From NCBI GenBank assembly GCA_017438845.1, contig JAFRUO010000003.1, positions 1 through 64,000 of the forward strand: a stretch of DNA of 64,000 nucleotides, in the 5' to 3' direction. A program made the position numbers and the translations under genes. The stretch comes from Clostridia bacterium (GTDB lineage: Bacteria; Bacillota; Clostridia; Oscillospirales; Acutalibacteraceae). The notes beneath the pieces were generated by a model. It worked only from the letters and a program-made list of their open reading frames with translations. It did no database searches and was not told where the DNA came from. Shown here piece after piece: positions 1 to 8,914 of this stretch (positions are counted from its first letter, which is position 1; every line of letters starts with the position of its first letter).

Positions 1-9
1 AAACACTTA

Positions 10-95
10 TTACCTATTCACTATTCACTATTCACTTTTTACAATCCCTCAGTCAGCCTGCGGCTGACAGCTCCCTTTACACAAGGGAGCCTAAA
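10..95. repeat. Intergenic repeat with heptamers and two hairpins
   Basis: Three direct copies of the heptamer ATTCACT lie at 16-36. They are followed by two perfect inverted repeats: GTCAGCC/GGCTGAC at 52-68 and GCTCCCTT/AAGGGAGC at 70-90. Nothing codes here. Similar mosaics of short tandem repeats and CTCCCT hairpins occur between genes in gut Clostridia (from memory, not checked). It may be a REP-type or miniature mobile repeat, or may act as a transcript 3' structure. Confidence 0.5.
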
Positions 96-141
96 GTCAC
101 AATCAACTACGATGTATGCCGATAATATCATTTAACGCTAT

Positions 142-175
142 AAAAATCCCGCCGAAATATGGCGGGATTCTTTTA
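142..175 (-). terminator. Rho-independent terminator after transketolase genes
   Basis: A 9-bp perfect stem (AATCCCGCC at 145-153, GGCGGGATT at 161-169) has a 7-nt loop. On the minus strand it is followed by a run of T, and it lies 24 bp beyond the stop of the transketolase C-terminal subunit. It probably ends the leftward transcript. Confidence 0.85.
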
Positions 176-198
176 GTGATTTTAATATTTAAAGCTTC

Positions 199-1143
199 TT
201 ATTTATGGCTGATTGCCTGCTTTGCCTTTGCAACGATATTGTCTGCGTCAAGACCGTAGATATGTAAAAGCTCAACGGCGGGGCCGGATTTGCCGAAAAC
301 GTCGTTTACTCCGACACGAACAACGGGTACGGGAACGGTTTCGCTTACTACCTCTGCAACCGCCGAACCAAGACCGCCGATAATATTATGCTCCTCAGCG
401 GTGACGATTGCGCCCGTCTTCTTAGCGCAGTCAATTACAAGCTCACGGTCAATAGGCTTAATCGTTGCCATATTGACAATTCGTGCCGAAATGCCTTCGG
501 CTTTAAGCTTCTCCCCTGCTTCAATCGCTTCCTTAACCATAAGACCCGAAGCGATTATTGTAAGGTCGCCGCCCTCGGAAAGAATATTTCCCTTACCGAT
601 TTCAAATTTATAATCCTCGTCAAAAACTCTCGGCACTGCAAGTCTGCCGAAGCGCATATATACGGGACCGTCATGCTTAACGGCGGCAAAAACGCAGGCT
701 CTCGCTTCAATGTCGTCGGCAGGGTTTAAAATAACCATTCCGGGAATTGTTCTCATAAGCGCAATGTCCTCGCAGCACTGGTGGCTTGCGCCGTCCTCAC
801 CGACGGAAATACCTGCATGCGTTGCGCCGATTTTTACATTGAGGTGCGGATAACCGATTGAGTTTCTGATTTGCTCAAAGGCTCTGCCGGCGGCAAACAT
901 CGCAAAGGAGCTTGCAAACACGGTGTGTCCCGTTGCCGCAAGTCCTGCCGCAACACCCATAAGGTTGGACTCGGCAATACCTACGTCAATAAATCTTTCG
1001 GGATGAGCCTTTTTAAACATTCCCGTTTTTGTAGCAGCCGCAAGATCGGCGTCAAGAACTATTATATTCTCACCCTTGTCGGCAAGCTCAACAAGAGCCT
1101 TGCCGTAAGCGTCACGGGTTGCACATTTAATTACATCAGCCAT
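199..1143 (-). CDS. Transketolase, C-terminal subunit
   Basis: 314 aa, about half a normal transketolase. It carries the pyrimidine-binding and C-terminal domains: an early VDVGIAESN-like segment (here FIDVGIAESNLMG, about residues 51-63) holds the glutamate that activates thiamine diphosphate, and a later GLGSAVAEV segment belongs to the C-terminal domain. With the N-terminal subunit encoded just upstream it should form the split transketolase of the non-oxidative pentose phosphate pathway, moving two-carbon ketol units between sugar phosphates in the cytosol. The two genes are 2 bp apart and the ribosome site GGAGGCG sits in the end of the upstream gene, so translation is probably coupled. 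DXP synthase is an alternative family, but the split layout and sequence favour transketolase. Confidence 0.93.
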   Translation of the reverse strand: MADVIKCATRDAYGKALVELADKGENIIVLDADLAAATKTGMFKKAHPERFIDVGIAESNLMGVAAGLAATGHTVFASSFAMFAAGRAFEQIRNSIGYPHLNVKIGATHAGISVGEDGASHQCCEDIALMRTIPGMVILNPADDIEARACVFAAVKHDGPVYMRFGRLAVPRVFDEDYKFEIGKGNILSEGGDLTIIASGLMVKEAIEAGEKLKAEGISARIVNMATIKPIDRELVIDCAKKTGAIVTAEEHNIIGGLGSAVAEVVSETVPVPVVRVGVNDVFGKSGPAVELLHIYGLDADNIVAKAKQAISHK

Positions 1144-1145
1144 AA

Positions 1146-1988
1146 TTACGCCTCCAGTTTCTGCAAAGCCTCATTAAGCTCTGCCATTGCGATTCTGTAT
1201 TCCTCTTCATTAGGAGCTTTTCCGTGCCAGCCAACCTGATTTTCCATATATGAAACGCCCTTGCCCTTAACTGTTTTAAGGACTATGCAGGTCGGAGCAC
1301 CCTTTGTGTTTTTAGCCACATTGACGGCGTTTTCAATCTCGTCAAGGTTGTGACCGTCAATAGTGATAACATTCCAGTTAAAGGCTTTGAATTTTTCATC
1401 AATCGGGCAGGCGGAGTTAACCTCCTCAATAGTGCCGTCAATCTGAAGTCCGTTGAAATCAACAAAGACGGTAAGGTTGTCAAGCTTGCGGTTGCCTGCA
1501 AGCATAGCGGCTTCCCAAACCTCGCCCTCTTCAATTTCGCCGTCACCGAGAACGGTGTAAACTCTGTAATCCTTACCGTCAAGCTTTGCGCCGATTGCCA
1601 TACCGACAGCGGCGGAAATACCCTGACCCAATGAGCCGGTGCTCATATCAATGCCGGGAATTTTGTTCATATTGGGGTGACCCTGAAGGTAAGAGTCCGA
1701 CTTTCTGAGAGTCTTTAAGTCCTCAACGGGGAAATAACCCTTCAAAGCAAGTGTGGCGTAAAGCGCAGGAGCCGCATGGCCCTTTGAAAGCACAAAGCGG
1801 TCACGGTCCTCCCACGAGGGATTGGCAGGGTCAATTTTCATCTCGCAGTTGTAAAGATATGCAAGCACATCGCAGATTGAAAGAGATCCGCCCGGATGAC
1901 CTGCCTTGGCATTGAAAATGCTTTCAACAGTTCCGATTCTCGCCTTTAGGGCAAAAATTTCGAGTTGTTTTTTTACATTGCTTTCCAT
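1146..1988 (-). CDS. Transketolase, N-terminal subunit
   Basis: 280 aa. It holds the diphosphate-binding domain of transketolase: GHPGGSLS near residue 30, the SKGHAAPALYA segment, and the thiamine diphosphate motif GDGEIEEG with the following DFNGLQIDG (about residues 149-182). It has no pyrimidine domain, which is supplied by the gene directly downstream. The start is ATG with AAGGAGTGATCTT upstream. Split transketolases of this kind are common in Firmicutes and archaea. Together the subunits interconvert xylulose-5-P, ribose-5-P, sedoheptulose-7-P and glyceraldehyde-3-P. Confidence 0.93.
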   Translation of the reverse strand: MESNVKKQLEIFALKARIGTVESIFNAKAGHPGGSLSICDVLAYLYNCEMKIDPANPSWEDRDRFVLSKGHAAPALYATLALKGYFPVEDLKTLRKSDSYLQGHPNMNKIPGIDMSTGSLGQGISAAVGMAIGAKLDGKDYRVYTVLGDGEIEEGEVWEAAMLAGNRKLDNLTVFVDFNGLQIDGTIEEVNSACPIDEKFKAFNWNVITIDGHNLDEIENAVNVAKNTKGAPTCIVLKTVKGKGVSYMENQVGWHGKAPNEEEYRIAMAELNEALQKLEA

Positions 1989-1992
1989 AAGA

Positions 1993-2838
1993 TCACTCCT
2001 TATATCTGTACATTAAATATTCAAGCAAGTCGCCGACTGCGCCGTAATTGCAGTGGCAGGCTTCATATTTAACAATTTTGTGCAGTTCCTTAGGCGCCTG
2101 ACCGCAGCACGCAGACAGATTAACCGCCTTCAGCATTTCGTAGTCGTTAAAATAATCGCCGATTGCGGCGGTATGCTTCCACTCAATGCCGAGCATCTCG
2201 GCAATTTTGAGCACCGAGGTACCCTTGTTAACTCCCTTTGCCGTCATCTCAAAGGACGAAATTGACGAGGACATAAAGCTGACCGGAGGGTTGTCAATTC
2301 CGAGCAGGAAGCTTTTCGCCTTGCTTACAAGCGGCGGAGGTCCGAACAGTATCATTTTGCCCCATTCGTCGTCGGGTACATCGTCGAAGCTTTTATATAG
2401 CTTATTCGGTACGCCGTCAAATTTTAACATAAGCCTTGCAAAAATTTTGGCGTTAATAGCATATGCCGACCTCGGTGTGAGTATTTCAACCTCAAGCTTG
2501 GGAAACCTTTCAATAGTTTCACGTAAAAGAAGCTTTCCTTCCTGCGAAATCGGTTCAAAGTTTAAAATTTTATCGTTTTCAACGTCGTAGACGCCTGCAC
2601 CGTTGAGAATTACAACGGGCATGCCCTTAATCATAGGAAGCGAATTATACGGGCTTATAATGGATTTTACGTTTCTTCCCGAAGCGAGTGTGAATTTGCC
2701 GTGCTTCTCTTCAACAAATTCTCTTATAGCTTCATAATTCCTTTTCGGTAAAAAACGAAGCTTATTGCGAAGAGTGCCGTCAATGTCGGTCACTACGAGC
2801 CAGTCGGAAAAATCCTTTTTAATATCGGTACCTGTCAA
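1993..2838 (-). CDS. Cof-type HAD-IIB family sugar-phosphate phosphatase-like protein
   Basis: 281 aa. HAD motif I is VVTDIDGTL near residue 16, and motif IV is IGDYFNDYEML near the C-terminus, with a Lys-containing TAKGVNKGTS segment before it. This is the normal Cof/IIB layout with an inserted cap domain between motifs II and III, so it is likely a cytosolic phosphatase of small phosphorylated metabolites; the substrate is unknown. The start appears to be TTG in a TTGA overlap with the stop of the upstream rluD gene, so the two are translationally coupled. It lies 4 bp from the transketolase pair, possibly the same transcript. Confidence 0.85.
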   Translation of the reverse strand: MTGTDIKKDFSDWLVVTDIDGTLRNKLRFLPKRNYEAIREFVEEKHGKFTLASGRNVKSIISPYNSLPMIKGMPVVILNGAGVYDVENDKILNFEPISQEGKLLLRETIERFPKLEVEILTPRSAYAINAKIFARLMLKFDGVPNKLYKSFDDVPDDEWGKMILFGPPPLVSKAKSFLLGIDNPPVSFMSSSISSFEMTAKGVNKGTSVLKIAEMLGIEWKHTAAIGDYFNDYEMLKAVNLSACCGQAPKELHKIVKYEACHCNYGAVGDLLEYLMYRYKE

Positions 2839-3755
2839 TATTCCTTCAGTCCTTTTAAAAAGCTGTCAAAGTATTCGGGAAGCGGAGAGCTAAACTCAAG
2901 GTATTCGGCGCTTCTTGGGTGAACAAAGCCTATCATACAAGCGTGAAGGCATTGACCGTTCAGCTTTGCTTCACAGGGCAATGGCTTTGAGTAAACGTCA
3001 TCCCCTGCAAGCGGATGACCGCAGTATGCCATATGCACTCTAATCTGATGTGTTCTGCCGGTTTCGAGGACACATTTGATAAAGTCGTAATCTTTATATC
3101 TATGAATTACACTGTAATGCGTAACGGCATTTTTTGAATTGTGCTCGGTTACGGTCATCTTTTTACGGTCGTTGGGGTTTCTGCCAATCGGTGCGGTGAC
3201 CGTCCCCTCTTCCTCTTTAAGATGCCCTCTCACGACTGCACGGTATTCCCTTGAAAAGCTATGAGCCTTAATCTGCTCAGCAAGAGAACGGTGTGAAAAG
3301 TCATTCTTTGCCACTATCAAAAGACCGCTGGTGTTCTTGTCAATCCTGTGAACAATTCCGGGTCGCATAACGCCGTTAATACCCGAAAGGCTATCCTTAC
3401 AGTGAAACATAAGAGCATTCACAAGAGTGTTTTCATAGTTACCGGGAGCAGGATGCACAACCATACCCTTAGGCTTGTTGACGACAAGTAAATCGTCATC
3501 CTCATATACAATATCAAGAGGAATGTCCTGAGCCTTTATTTCGATACCGACCGGCTCGAGCGGAGTATACTCCACCCTGTCATCGGCATGAAGCTTGTAG
3601 TTTTTTGAAACAGCTTTTCCGTTAACAAGTACATTTCCGCACAAAATCGCCTTTTGAATATAAGAGCGTGAGGATGCGGGAAAAGCTGCGGCGATGTATT
3701 TGTCGATTCTCTCGTTTTCACTTTCCGAGTCAATAAGTATACTAATGCTGTTCAT
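2835..3755 (-). CDS. rluD: RluD-family 23S rRNA pseudouridine synthase
   Basis: About 306 aa from the chosen ATG at 3755. The open frame runs 20 codons further upstream, but those overlap lspA, and GGAAAGAAAAG precedes this ATG. It has an N-terminal S4 RNA-binding domain (ERIDKYIAAAFP through the GNVLVNGKAVSKN segment), then the synthase domain with catalytic Asp in HRIDKNTSGLL and the RTHQIRVHMAYCGHPLAGD motif. It converts uridines of 23S rRNA (helix 69 in E. coli) to pseudouridine. It overlaps the end of lspA by 14 bp. The lspA-rluD pair is conserved in Firmicutes and belongs with divIVA and sepF upstream. Which uridines are modified cannot be told from sequence. Confidence 0.92.
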   Translation of the reverse strand: MNSISILIDSESENERIDKYIAAAFPASSRSYIQKAILCGNVLVNGKAVSKNYKLHADDRVEYTPLEPVGIEIKAQDIPLDIVYEDDDLLVVNKPKGMVVHPAPGNYENTLVNALMFHCKDSLSGINGVMRPGIVHRIDKNTSGLLIVAKNDFSHRSLAEQIKAHSFSREYRAVVRGHLKEEEGTVTAPIGRNPNDRKKMTVTEHNSKNAVTHYSVIHRYKDYDFIKCVLETGRTHQIRVHMAYCGHPLAGDDVYSKPLPCEAKLNGQCLHACMIGFVHPRSAEYLEFSSPLPEYFDSFLKGLKEY

Positions 3756-4236
3756 TACTTTTCTCTTTTCTTTCCTTCCTGCTGTCAGCAAACATCTGAT
3801 ATAAAAGATAAACAATCAGCACAATTGCACCGCAGGTAACGAGAATATCGGCGAAATTAAAAACGGCAAAGTCGACAAATTTCGGTTCAATGTAATCAAT
3901 AACATAGCCTCGAAATACACGGTCTATAAGATTACCTATCCCGCCTGCAAAAACAGCCGTAAGAGCAAAATAGGGAATCTTTTTCCTGACACGTCCCGAT
4001 AATAAATAAACAAGCCCGACAAGCAATACCAGCGTCGTTAGTATACTTAAAGCGGTAGTATACCCATGAAACGAACCGAAGGCGGCACCGGTATTTTCAA
4101 TATATGTCAGGCTTAACACGTTTTTAATAAGAGAAATGCTTCCGATCGGCTCCAGATTATTTAAGCAAATAAGCTTAATTACCTGGTCAACTGCAACAAG
4201 TAATATAATTACGGCAATAGTTACGAAAGGAAGCAT
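3742..4236 (-). CDS. lspA: Lipoprotein signal peptidase (signal peptidase II)
   Basis: 164 aa with four hydrophobic segments. Family signatures are present: NTGAAFG in the first extracytoplasmic loop, GGIGNLIDRVFRGYVIDYIE with the first catalytic Asp, and FNFADI with the second. It is a membrane aspartyl protease that cleaves prolipoproteins just before the lipid-modified cysteine. It lies between divIVA (upstream, 14 bp) and rluD (overlapping), as in many Firmicutes. The charged C-terminal tail (RKERKEKSNEQH) should be cytoplasmic. Confidence 0.96.
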   Translation of the reverse strand: MLPFVTIAVIILLVAVDQVIKLICLNNLEPIGSISLIKNVLSLTYIENTGAAFGSFHGYTTALSILTTLVLLVGLVYLLSGRVRKKIPYFALTAVFAGGIGNLIDRVFRGYVIDYIEPKFVDFAVFNFADILVTCGAIVLIVYLLYQMFADSRKERKEKSNEQH

Positions 4237-4250
4237 AATTTACCTCTTAA

Positions 4251-5498
4251 TTATTTTTTCTTGAAAAATCTTTTAAAGGAGATGGCGCCTTCGTCGTCAT
4301 CATCGTCCTCTTCGTCTTCATCCTCATCGTCGACAGAGGCGTAATCAAGACGCTTGGAGTCCTTGTCGTTATCCTCCTCGTCTTCCAGCTCTAAATTGGA
4401 AAAATCAATTGAGAAGCCGTCGTCCTCAGCCGAGGATTCCTCCGCAACCGCAAACTCGTCGTCATCACCGGAGGAAATATCGTCAAATTCATCGTCATCA
4501 AGAGAATCAAGGTCAAGGCTGAAGCCGTCATCGGAAGCAGGCTCTGTTTCCTCTTCTTCGGGCTCTTCGGCAGGCTCCTCGTCGCTTTCGTCGGCATCCG
4601 CATATTGCGAAACGATATCGTCTATGTCGAGGTCATCGTCTGAATCAAGGTCAACATCCATAAGGCTGAAGCCGTCAACCTCACGTTCTTCTTCCTCGGG
4701 AAGCTCTTCGTCTGAACTCTCTTCTTCAAATACTTCAACGTCTGCAATTTCTTCAGCCTCTTTTGAAGCTTCCTGCTCAGCATCTTCCTTTATTTCTTCA
4801 ACAGGTGTCTTTTCATCATCATAGGGAACATTTTCTATCTCGGCGATTTCATCGGCAGATTCCTCGGAAAGAATTTCGGTAAAATTGCCGTCCTTTATGT
4901 CCTGAAGAATTTTCTGCGCCTCAGGTGAACCTGAGTTAATTTTACCGTTAGCAATTTCGGGAAGCCTGTCAAGAAGATTAAAGTGCTCCTTATACATTTC
5001 AATCATCTTGTCCTTAAACTCGGAAACCTCTTTGTGAAGCATATCGTAAACAAGCTTTTCCTGAGTGAGCTTACGGTTGATTCCGCCGAGTATTTCATCA
5101 GACTGCTTATTGGCAGCAAACACCTTGGCGTCGGCTTCGGCTTTTGCATCGGAAATAAGCTTATTGGCGTTTTCTCTTGCCTGAGCCTGAATCTGTTCCG
5201 CCTTTTCATTTGCCTCATCAATGTTTGTTTTAGCAGTCTGCTTCGAGTCGGAAACTATCTGATCGGCAAGCTTCTGCGCTGAAATCAAAGCCTGACTGAG
5301 GCTCTCCTCATCCTTTTTATATTCCTCTACCTTATTGGCAAGGATACTCATTTTTTTGATTATCTCTCTGTTCTCTCTGAACATCTGATCATAAGAGGTG
5401 TAAACCTCCTTGAGAAAAAGATCGACATCATCTGCTCTGTAAGAGCCCATACCTGTAGTTGTGAAAGATTTATTTTTAATTCTTTCGGGAGTCAACAT
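4251..5498 (-). CDS. divIVA: DivIVA-domain cell-division/polarity protein with long acidic tail
   Basis: 415 aa from ATG at 5498. A GTG four codons upstream is in frame, but AGGTGGG sits just before the ATG. The N-terminus (MLTPERIKNKSFTTTGMGSYRADDVDLFL) is the DivIVA membrane-binding hook, then coiled coil to about residue 200 with alanine-rich heptads. From about residue 215 to the end the protein is dominated by Asp, Glu and Ser, and it closes on a basic patch, SFKRFFKKK. DivIVA is usually 160-250 aa, so the acidic, probably disordered tail roughly doubles it. The family marks negatively curved membrane at septa and poles and recruits partners. The neighbours sepF, yggS and lspA form the classic division cluster. 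Confidence 0.9.
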   Translation of the reverse strand: MLTPERIKNKSFTTTGMGSYRADDVDLFLKEVYTSYDQMFRENREIIKKMSILANKVEEYKKDEESLSQALISAQKLADQIVSDSKQTAKTNIDEANEKAEQIQAQARENANKLISDAKAEADAKVFAANKQSDEILGGINRKLTQEKLVYDMLHKEVSEFKDKMIEMYKEHFNLLDRLPEIANGKINSGSPEAQKILQDIKDGNFTEILSEESADEIAEIENVPYDDEKTPVEEIKEDAEQEASKEAEEIADVEVFEEESSDEELPEEEEREVDGFSLMDVDLDSDDDLDIDDIVSQYADADESDEEPAEEPEEEETEPASDDGFSLDLDSLDDDEFDDISSGDDDEFAVAEESSAEDDGFSIDFSNLELEDEEDNDKDSKRLDYASVDDEDEDEEDDDDDEGAISFKRFFKKK

Positions 5499-5520
5499 TA
5501 TTTTACCCACCTATCCTATT

Positions 5521-6003
5521 TTATTTTTCGAAAACAAGCCCATTGTTGCCAAGCTCACTGATTAAATCTCCGTTAACGTCAACATTGTAAGGAGTAATCA
5601 TAAAGGTATTGTTAGCTACCTGACGCATAGTTCCGCGGTTTGCATATGTAACGCCGCTTAAAAAGTCAAGAATTCTTCTTGCGTCCTCTCCCCTGACAGA
5701 TTCAAGGTTGAGAACAACCGTTTTTTTCTGATTAAGGCTGTCTGCAACAGCTCTTGAATCCTCGATTGATTTCGGCTTTGTAAGAACAACCTGAAGCTTT
5801 GAGGAAGCGTTAATGCTGACTACCTTGCTGTTCTGCTGCTCGGCTCTGCTCTCCTTGAATGCTCTCGGATTAAACCTCGGAGCAGGCTCGTAAGCCTCGT
5901 CCTCTTCTTCCTCGTATTCATCGTACTCGTCTAATTCGGGCGAATCATAATACTCATCTTCCGAAACCTTAAGAATGTTGCTAAGCTTGTCCTTTAAACT
6001 CAT
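5521..6003 (-). CDS. sepF: Cell division protein SepF
   Basis: 160 aa. A short N-terminal amphipathic segment (MSLKDKLSNILKV) for membrane binding is followed by an acidic linker rich in Asp, Glu and Tyr. The SepF core runs from about residue 68 (LQVVLTKPKSIEDSRAVADSL), with KTVVLNLE and ARRILDFLSGVTYANRG. SepF binds the FtsZ tail, forms rings and anchors the Z-ring to membrane. The start is ATG behind AGGAGGACAAGGTT. It sits between yggS and divIVA as in B. subtilis, with no ylmG or ylmH in between. Confidence 0.96.
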   Translation of the reverse strand: MSLKDKLSNILKVSEDEYYDSPELDEYDEYEEEEDEAYEPAPRFNPRAFKESRAEQQNSKVVSINASSKLQVVLTKPKSIEDSRAVADSLNQKKTVVLNLESVRGEDARRILDFLSGVTYANRGTMRQVANNTFMITPYNVDVNGDLISELGNNGLVFEK

Positions 6004-6019
6004 AACCTTGTCCTCCTGA

Positions 6020-6745
6020 TTAATATATTCTCGGCCCGAATATTTTCGAACCTATTCTTACATGGTTGGATCCGCACAATATTGCCTCGGTATAATCAGA
6101 CGACATACCCATCGACAAAATCTGCATATATACATTATCTATTTTTTTTGCCCTAATGTCAACATACATATTGTATATATTCTCAAAAAATTTACAAAGT
6201 TCGGCATTTTTTTCGCAAATTGGGGGTATAGTCATCAATCCGCAGACTTTAATTCCCTCAATTTCGGAAATTTCGTAAATATTTTCCTCTGCCGCTTCGG
6301 GCAAAAAACCGGTTTTGGATTCCTCCCTGCCGATGTTGACCTCAATGAGCACGTCACTTACAATTCCCTTTTTTACGGATTGCTTGCCGATTTCTTTAGC
6401 AATTTTCAAAGAATCAACGGATTCGATCATATCTACCTGACCGACTATCTGCGAAGCCTTGTTTGACTGAAGATGACCGATAAGGTTTTTCTTTACCCCG
6501 TCAAGATTAAGAGAAGGCTTCTTCCGAAGCATCTCCTGCACCTTGTTTTCTCCGATAAGATTGATTCCGCAGGAGATGGCATGATTGATATAGATTTCGT
6601 CAACGGTTTTTGTAACTGCCATAAAATCAATATCCTCGGGTCGTCTGCCGCTTTTAAGTGCCGCTTCGGCAATTTCCTCACGGATTGTTTTTAAGTTGTA
6701 CTCAATATCGGAAAACTTTTTGTCAATTAATGATTTTTCCGTCAT
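6020..6745 (-). CDS. YggS-family pyridoxal-phosphate homeostasis protein
   Basis: 241 aa, normal for the family. The PLP lysine lies in MAVTKTV near residue 46; INLIGENKVQE and IGHLQSNKA are diagnostic, and the C-terminal SMGMSSDY and RIGSKIFGPR segments bind the phosphate. These TIM-barrel proteins bind PLP and buffer it; no catalysis is firmly established. The gene overlaps the end of the HlyD-like gene upstream by 23 bp, and GGAAGGAACTGA precedes its ATG. Location next to sepF is conserved (B. subtilis ylmE). Confidence 0.93.
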   Translation of the reverse strand: MTEKSLIDKKFSDIEYNLKTIREEIAEAALKSGRRPEDIDFMAVTKTVDEIYINHAISCGINLIGENKVQEMLRKKPSLNLDGVKKNLIGHLQSNKASQIVGQVDMIESVDSLKIAKEIGKQSVKKGIVSDVLIEVNIGREESKTGFLPEAAEENIYEISEIEGIKVCGLMTIPPICEKNAELCKFFENIYNMYVDIRAKKIDNVYMQILSMGMSSDYTEAILCGSNHVRIGSKIFGPRIY

Positions 6746-7979
6746 ATAAATCAGTTCCTTCCGTAATTACCTCATCGTAAAGTTCAAGAAATCCTCTTTT
6801 GGAGTCCGGATTGGTGCAGTATGAAAAATCGCTGTCCGAATACTCAATATTAATTTTCTTGAACTCGACTATATTACCGCTTAATACATATACACCCTTT
6901 TCTCCGTCAACCTCACGAATTGCCTTGTTGCTTATCTGCAAACCCGTGTGCTTGTCAAACGTAACTCTGATTTGTTCGTTTCTGAGTCCGGCATAAGACG
7001 TGTTCATAAGGTTTGACCTGAAAACAACCGCGGTCTTGTTGTCAACCGTATTGCAGATAGACGCAACCGTGGCTTTCAACGGCGCCGCCGAGGTCATCGT
7101 AAACTCAATGTCAACAGCAGAGCCTCGCTTAAGTCTTATGGCGTCCTCATAATCAATAACGCAAATAAGATACCAGTTAAAGCCGTCAACAAGCTTACCC
7201 ATATAATTTGAAACATCTGCTTTTGTAAGCTCGGAGTTAAAAAGATTAATCGCCTGTTCGGTAGTCAGCTTCTCAATTGACTGATAATCAACTGCGTCCT
7301 CATAGCCGTCCGCAATGCTGATATAATACCCGGGATGAGGAGCGGTAATGGTATTATAGCCTATATTCTGCCTTTTAAGCTGTTCAAGCTGTGTATTCAG
7401 TTCTTCAAGCTTAACGCTCGGGTCAATAACAGAGCCGGTTGAAAGCTGTCGGGAATTAATATACTCTCTGAGTGTTTCCTGATACCTTCCGAAGGTGTCG
7501 GCATTTCCGCTGTTAATTGCGATAATATAATCCTCACATGCTGAGTAGACACGCTCATCAAGAGGCTCAATGTCAGAGGTTTGAACACCGACCTTGTTCT
7601 GCAGCGACGAGTAATATTCCACATCCTTTTCAAGGGCTTTGATTTCGTTGTAATTCTTTGCCGCTTCGTCGCTTGTGAAAACGACCGCAACATTGTCGCC
7701 CGAAGCCACCCTTTTTCCGTCGTCGACAAGCGGTACAAGCGTACCGGTTATGTTTGCAGTTATCGGATACTCATCCCTTACGACGAAGGCTTCGGTAAGT
7801 GTGCTTGCGCTCACTGTCTTTTCAAGCGCTGCCTGAGTCTTAACGGGAGAATAGTTTATTTTAAAAATCTGATAAAGAAAGAAGGCAATGAACACAAATG
7901 CAATGACAATATAAATAATCATCATATTCTTTTTGCCCTTGTTAAAACTAATTACATTGTCTTTTTTTTCTTTTGTCAT
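6723..7979 (-). CDS. HlyD-like membrane-anchored adaptor protein
   Basis: 418 aa. One N-terminal transmembrane helix (about residues 18-40) follows a short Lys-rich cytoplasmic tail, so most of the protein is outside the membrane. The ectodomain resembles HlyD/membrane-fusion proteins: a barrel-sandwich start (ITANITGTLVPLVDDGKRVASGDNVAVV), a helical hairpin around residues 95-180, and a return strand (TITAPHPGYYIS). There is no transporter gene next to it. Proteins of this type sit beside sepF in many Clostridia and may belong to division or envelope assembly (inference). The start ATG overlaps the miaA stop (ATGA) with AAGGAGG upstream. Confidence 0.75.
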   Translation of the reverse strand: MTKEKKDNVISFNKGKKNMMIIYIVIAFVFIAFFLYQIFKINYSPVKTQAALEKTVSASTLTEAFVVRDEYPITANITGTLVPLVDDGKRVASGDNVAVVFTSDEAAKNYNEIKALEKDVEYYSSLQNKVGVQTSDIEPLDERVYSACEDYIIAINSGNADTFGRYQETLREYINSRQLSTGSVIDPSVKLEELNTQLEQLKRQNIGYNTITAPHPGYYISIADGYEDAVDYQSIEKLTTEQAINLFNSELTKADVSNYMGKLVDGFNWYLICVIDYEDAIRLKRGSAVDIEFTMTSAAPLKATVASICNTVDNKTAVVFRSNLMNTSYAGLRNEQIRVTFDKHTGLQISNKAIREVDGEKGVYVLSGNIVEFKKINIEYSDSDFSYCTNPDSKRGFLELYDEVITEGTDLYDGKIIN

Positions 7980-8914
7980 TTAATTGCCTCCTTTACATAG
8001 TCTGTAACGCTCATAATAAATTCCTTACGGTCATTATACAAGTCGGGATAAAACCATTTTATGTTCTTGTTTCTTTTAAACCAAGTAAGCTGTCGCTTAG
8101 CATAGTGCCGCGTACTCTTTTTAAGATTCTCAACAGCCTCATCAAGAGATATTAACCCGTTTAAATACGGCGCGAGCTCCTTATAGCCTATTGACTGAGA
8201 AGCAGTGTATTTGTCGGGAAGGTCAAAATAACGCTTAGCCTCATCGACAAGACCTTGTTCAAGCATCAGCTCTACTCGTCTGTTTATTCTTTCATAAAGC
8301 CTTTCACGCTCGGAATAATTAACTCCTACAAGCACAGATCTGTACTTAGGCGGCTGAAGTCTTGAGTCAAGCTTTGCCTGAGTGATGGTTTTGCCCGTAA
8401 GTAAATACACCTCAAAAGCCCTTATAATTCTTTTTCTGTCAGAAACAGAAAGCGAATCGGCAGTATTCGGGTCAAACTCCGAAAGCTGTCTGAGCATTTC
8501 CTCGGCTCCTACGCTGTCAAATTTTTCTTCAAGGCTTTGCCTTAATTCGTGCGAATCCTCCTCAGAGGTAAACTGTATGTTATAAACAAAGCTGTCGATA
8601 TAAAGCCCTGTACCTCCGCAAACAATCGGAAGCTTGCCTTTTGAAACAATTTCGTCTGCCGCACTGTCGGCAAGACGTTTAAACTCCGCGACGCTAAAGC
8701 TCTCCGAGGGGTCAAGAAAGTCGGTAAGATAGTGCTTTATTCCCTGCATTTCGTCCTCGGTCGGCTTCGCGGTGGCTATCTGCATACCCTTATAAATCTG
8801 CATCGAGTCTGCGGAAATTATTTCACCGTTAAGCTCTTTGGCACATTCAACTGCAAGCTCGGTTTTTCCGGAGGCCGTCGGCCCGACAATAACAAGCACG
8901 GGTGAAGCTGTCAT
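7976..8914 (-). CDS. miaA: tRNA dimethylallyltransferase
   Basis: 312 aa, normal length. The P-loop GPTASGKTELAV is at about residue 10; ISADSMQIYKGMQIATAKPT and FVCGGTGLYI-like (IVCGGTGLYIDS) segments and the SIGYKEL motif are all diagnostic. It adds a dimethylallyl group to A37 of tRNAs reading UNN codons. The product is the substrate of MiaB, encoded 5 kb upstream on the same strand. It is adjacent to mutL without a gap and shares a 4-bp overlap with the HlyD-like gene. Confidence 0.97.
   Translation of the reverse strand: MTASPVLVIVGPTASGKTELAVECAKELNGEIISADSMQIYKGMQIATAKPTEDEMQGIKHYLTDFLDPSESFSVAEFKRLADSAADEIVSKGKLPIVCGGTGLYIDSFVYNIQFTSEEDSHELRQSLEEKFDSVGAEEMLRQLSEFDPNTADSLSVSDRKRIIRAFEVYLLTGKTITQAKLDSRLQPPKYRSVLVGVNYSERERLYERINRRVELMLEQGLVDEAKRYFDLPDKYTASQSIGYKELAPYLNGLISLDEAVENLKKSTRHYAKRQLTWFKRNKNIKWFYPDLYNDRKEFIMSVTDYVKEAIK

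Noticed and set aside
4354..4824. Plus-strand Ser-rich frame of 156 aa
   Set aside because: It is the shadow of the acidic divIVA tail; low complexity on the opposite strand and no ribosome site.
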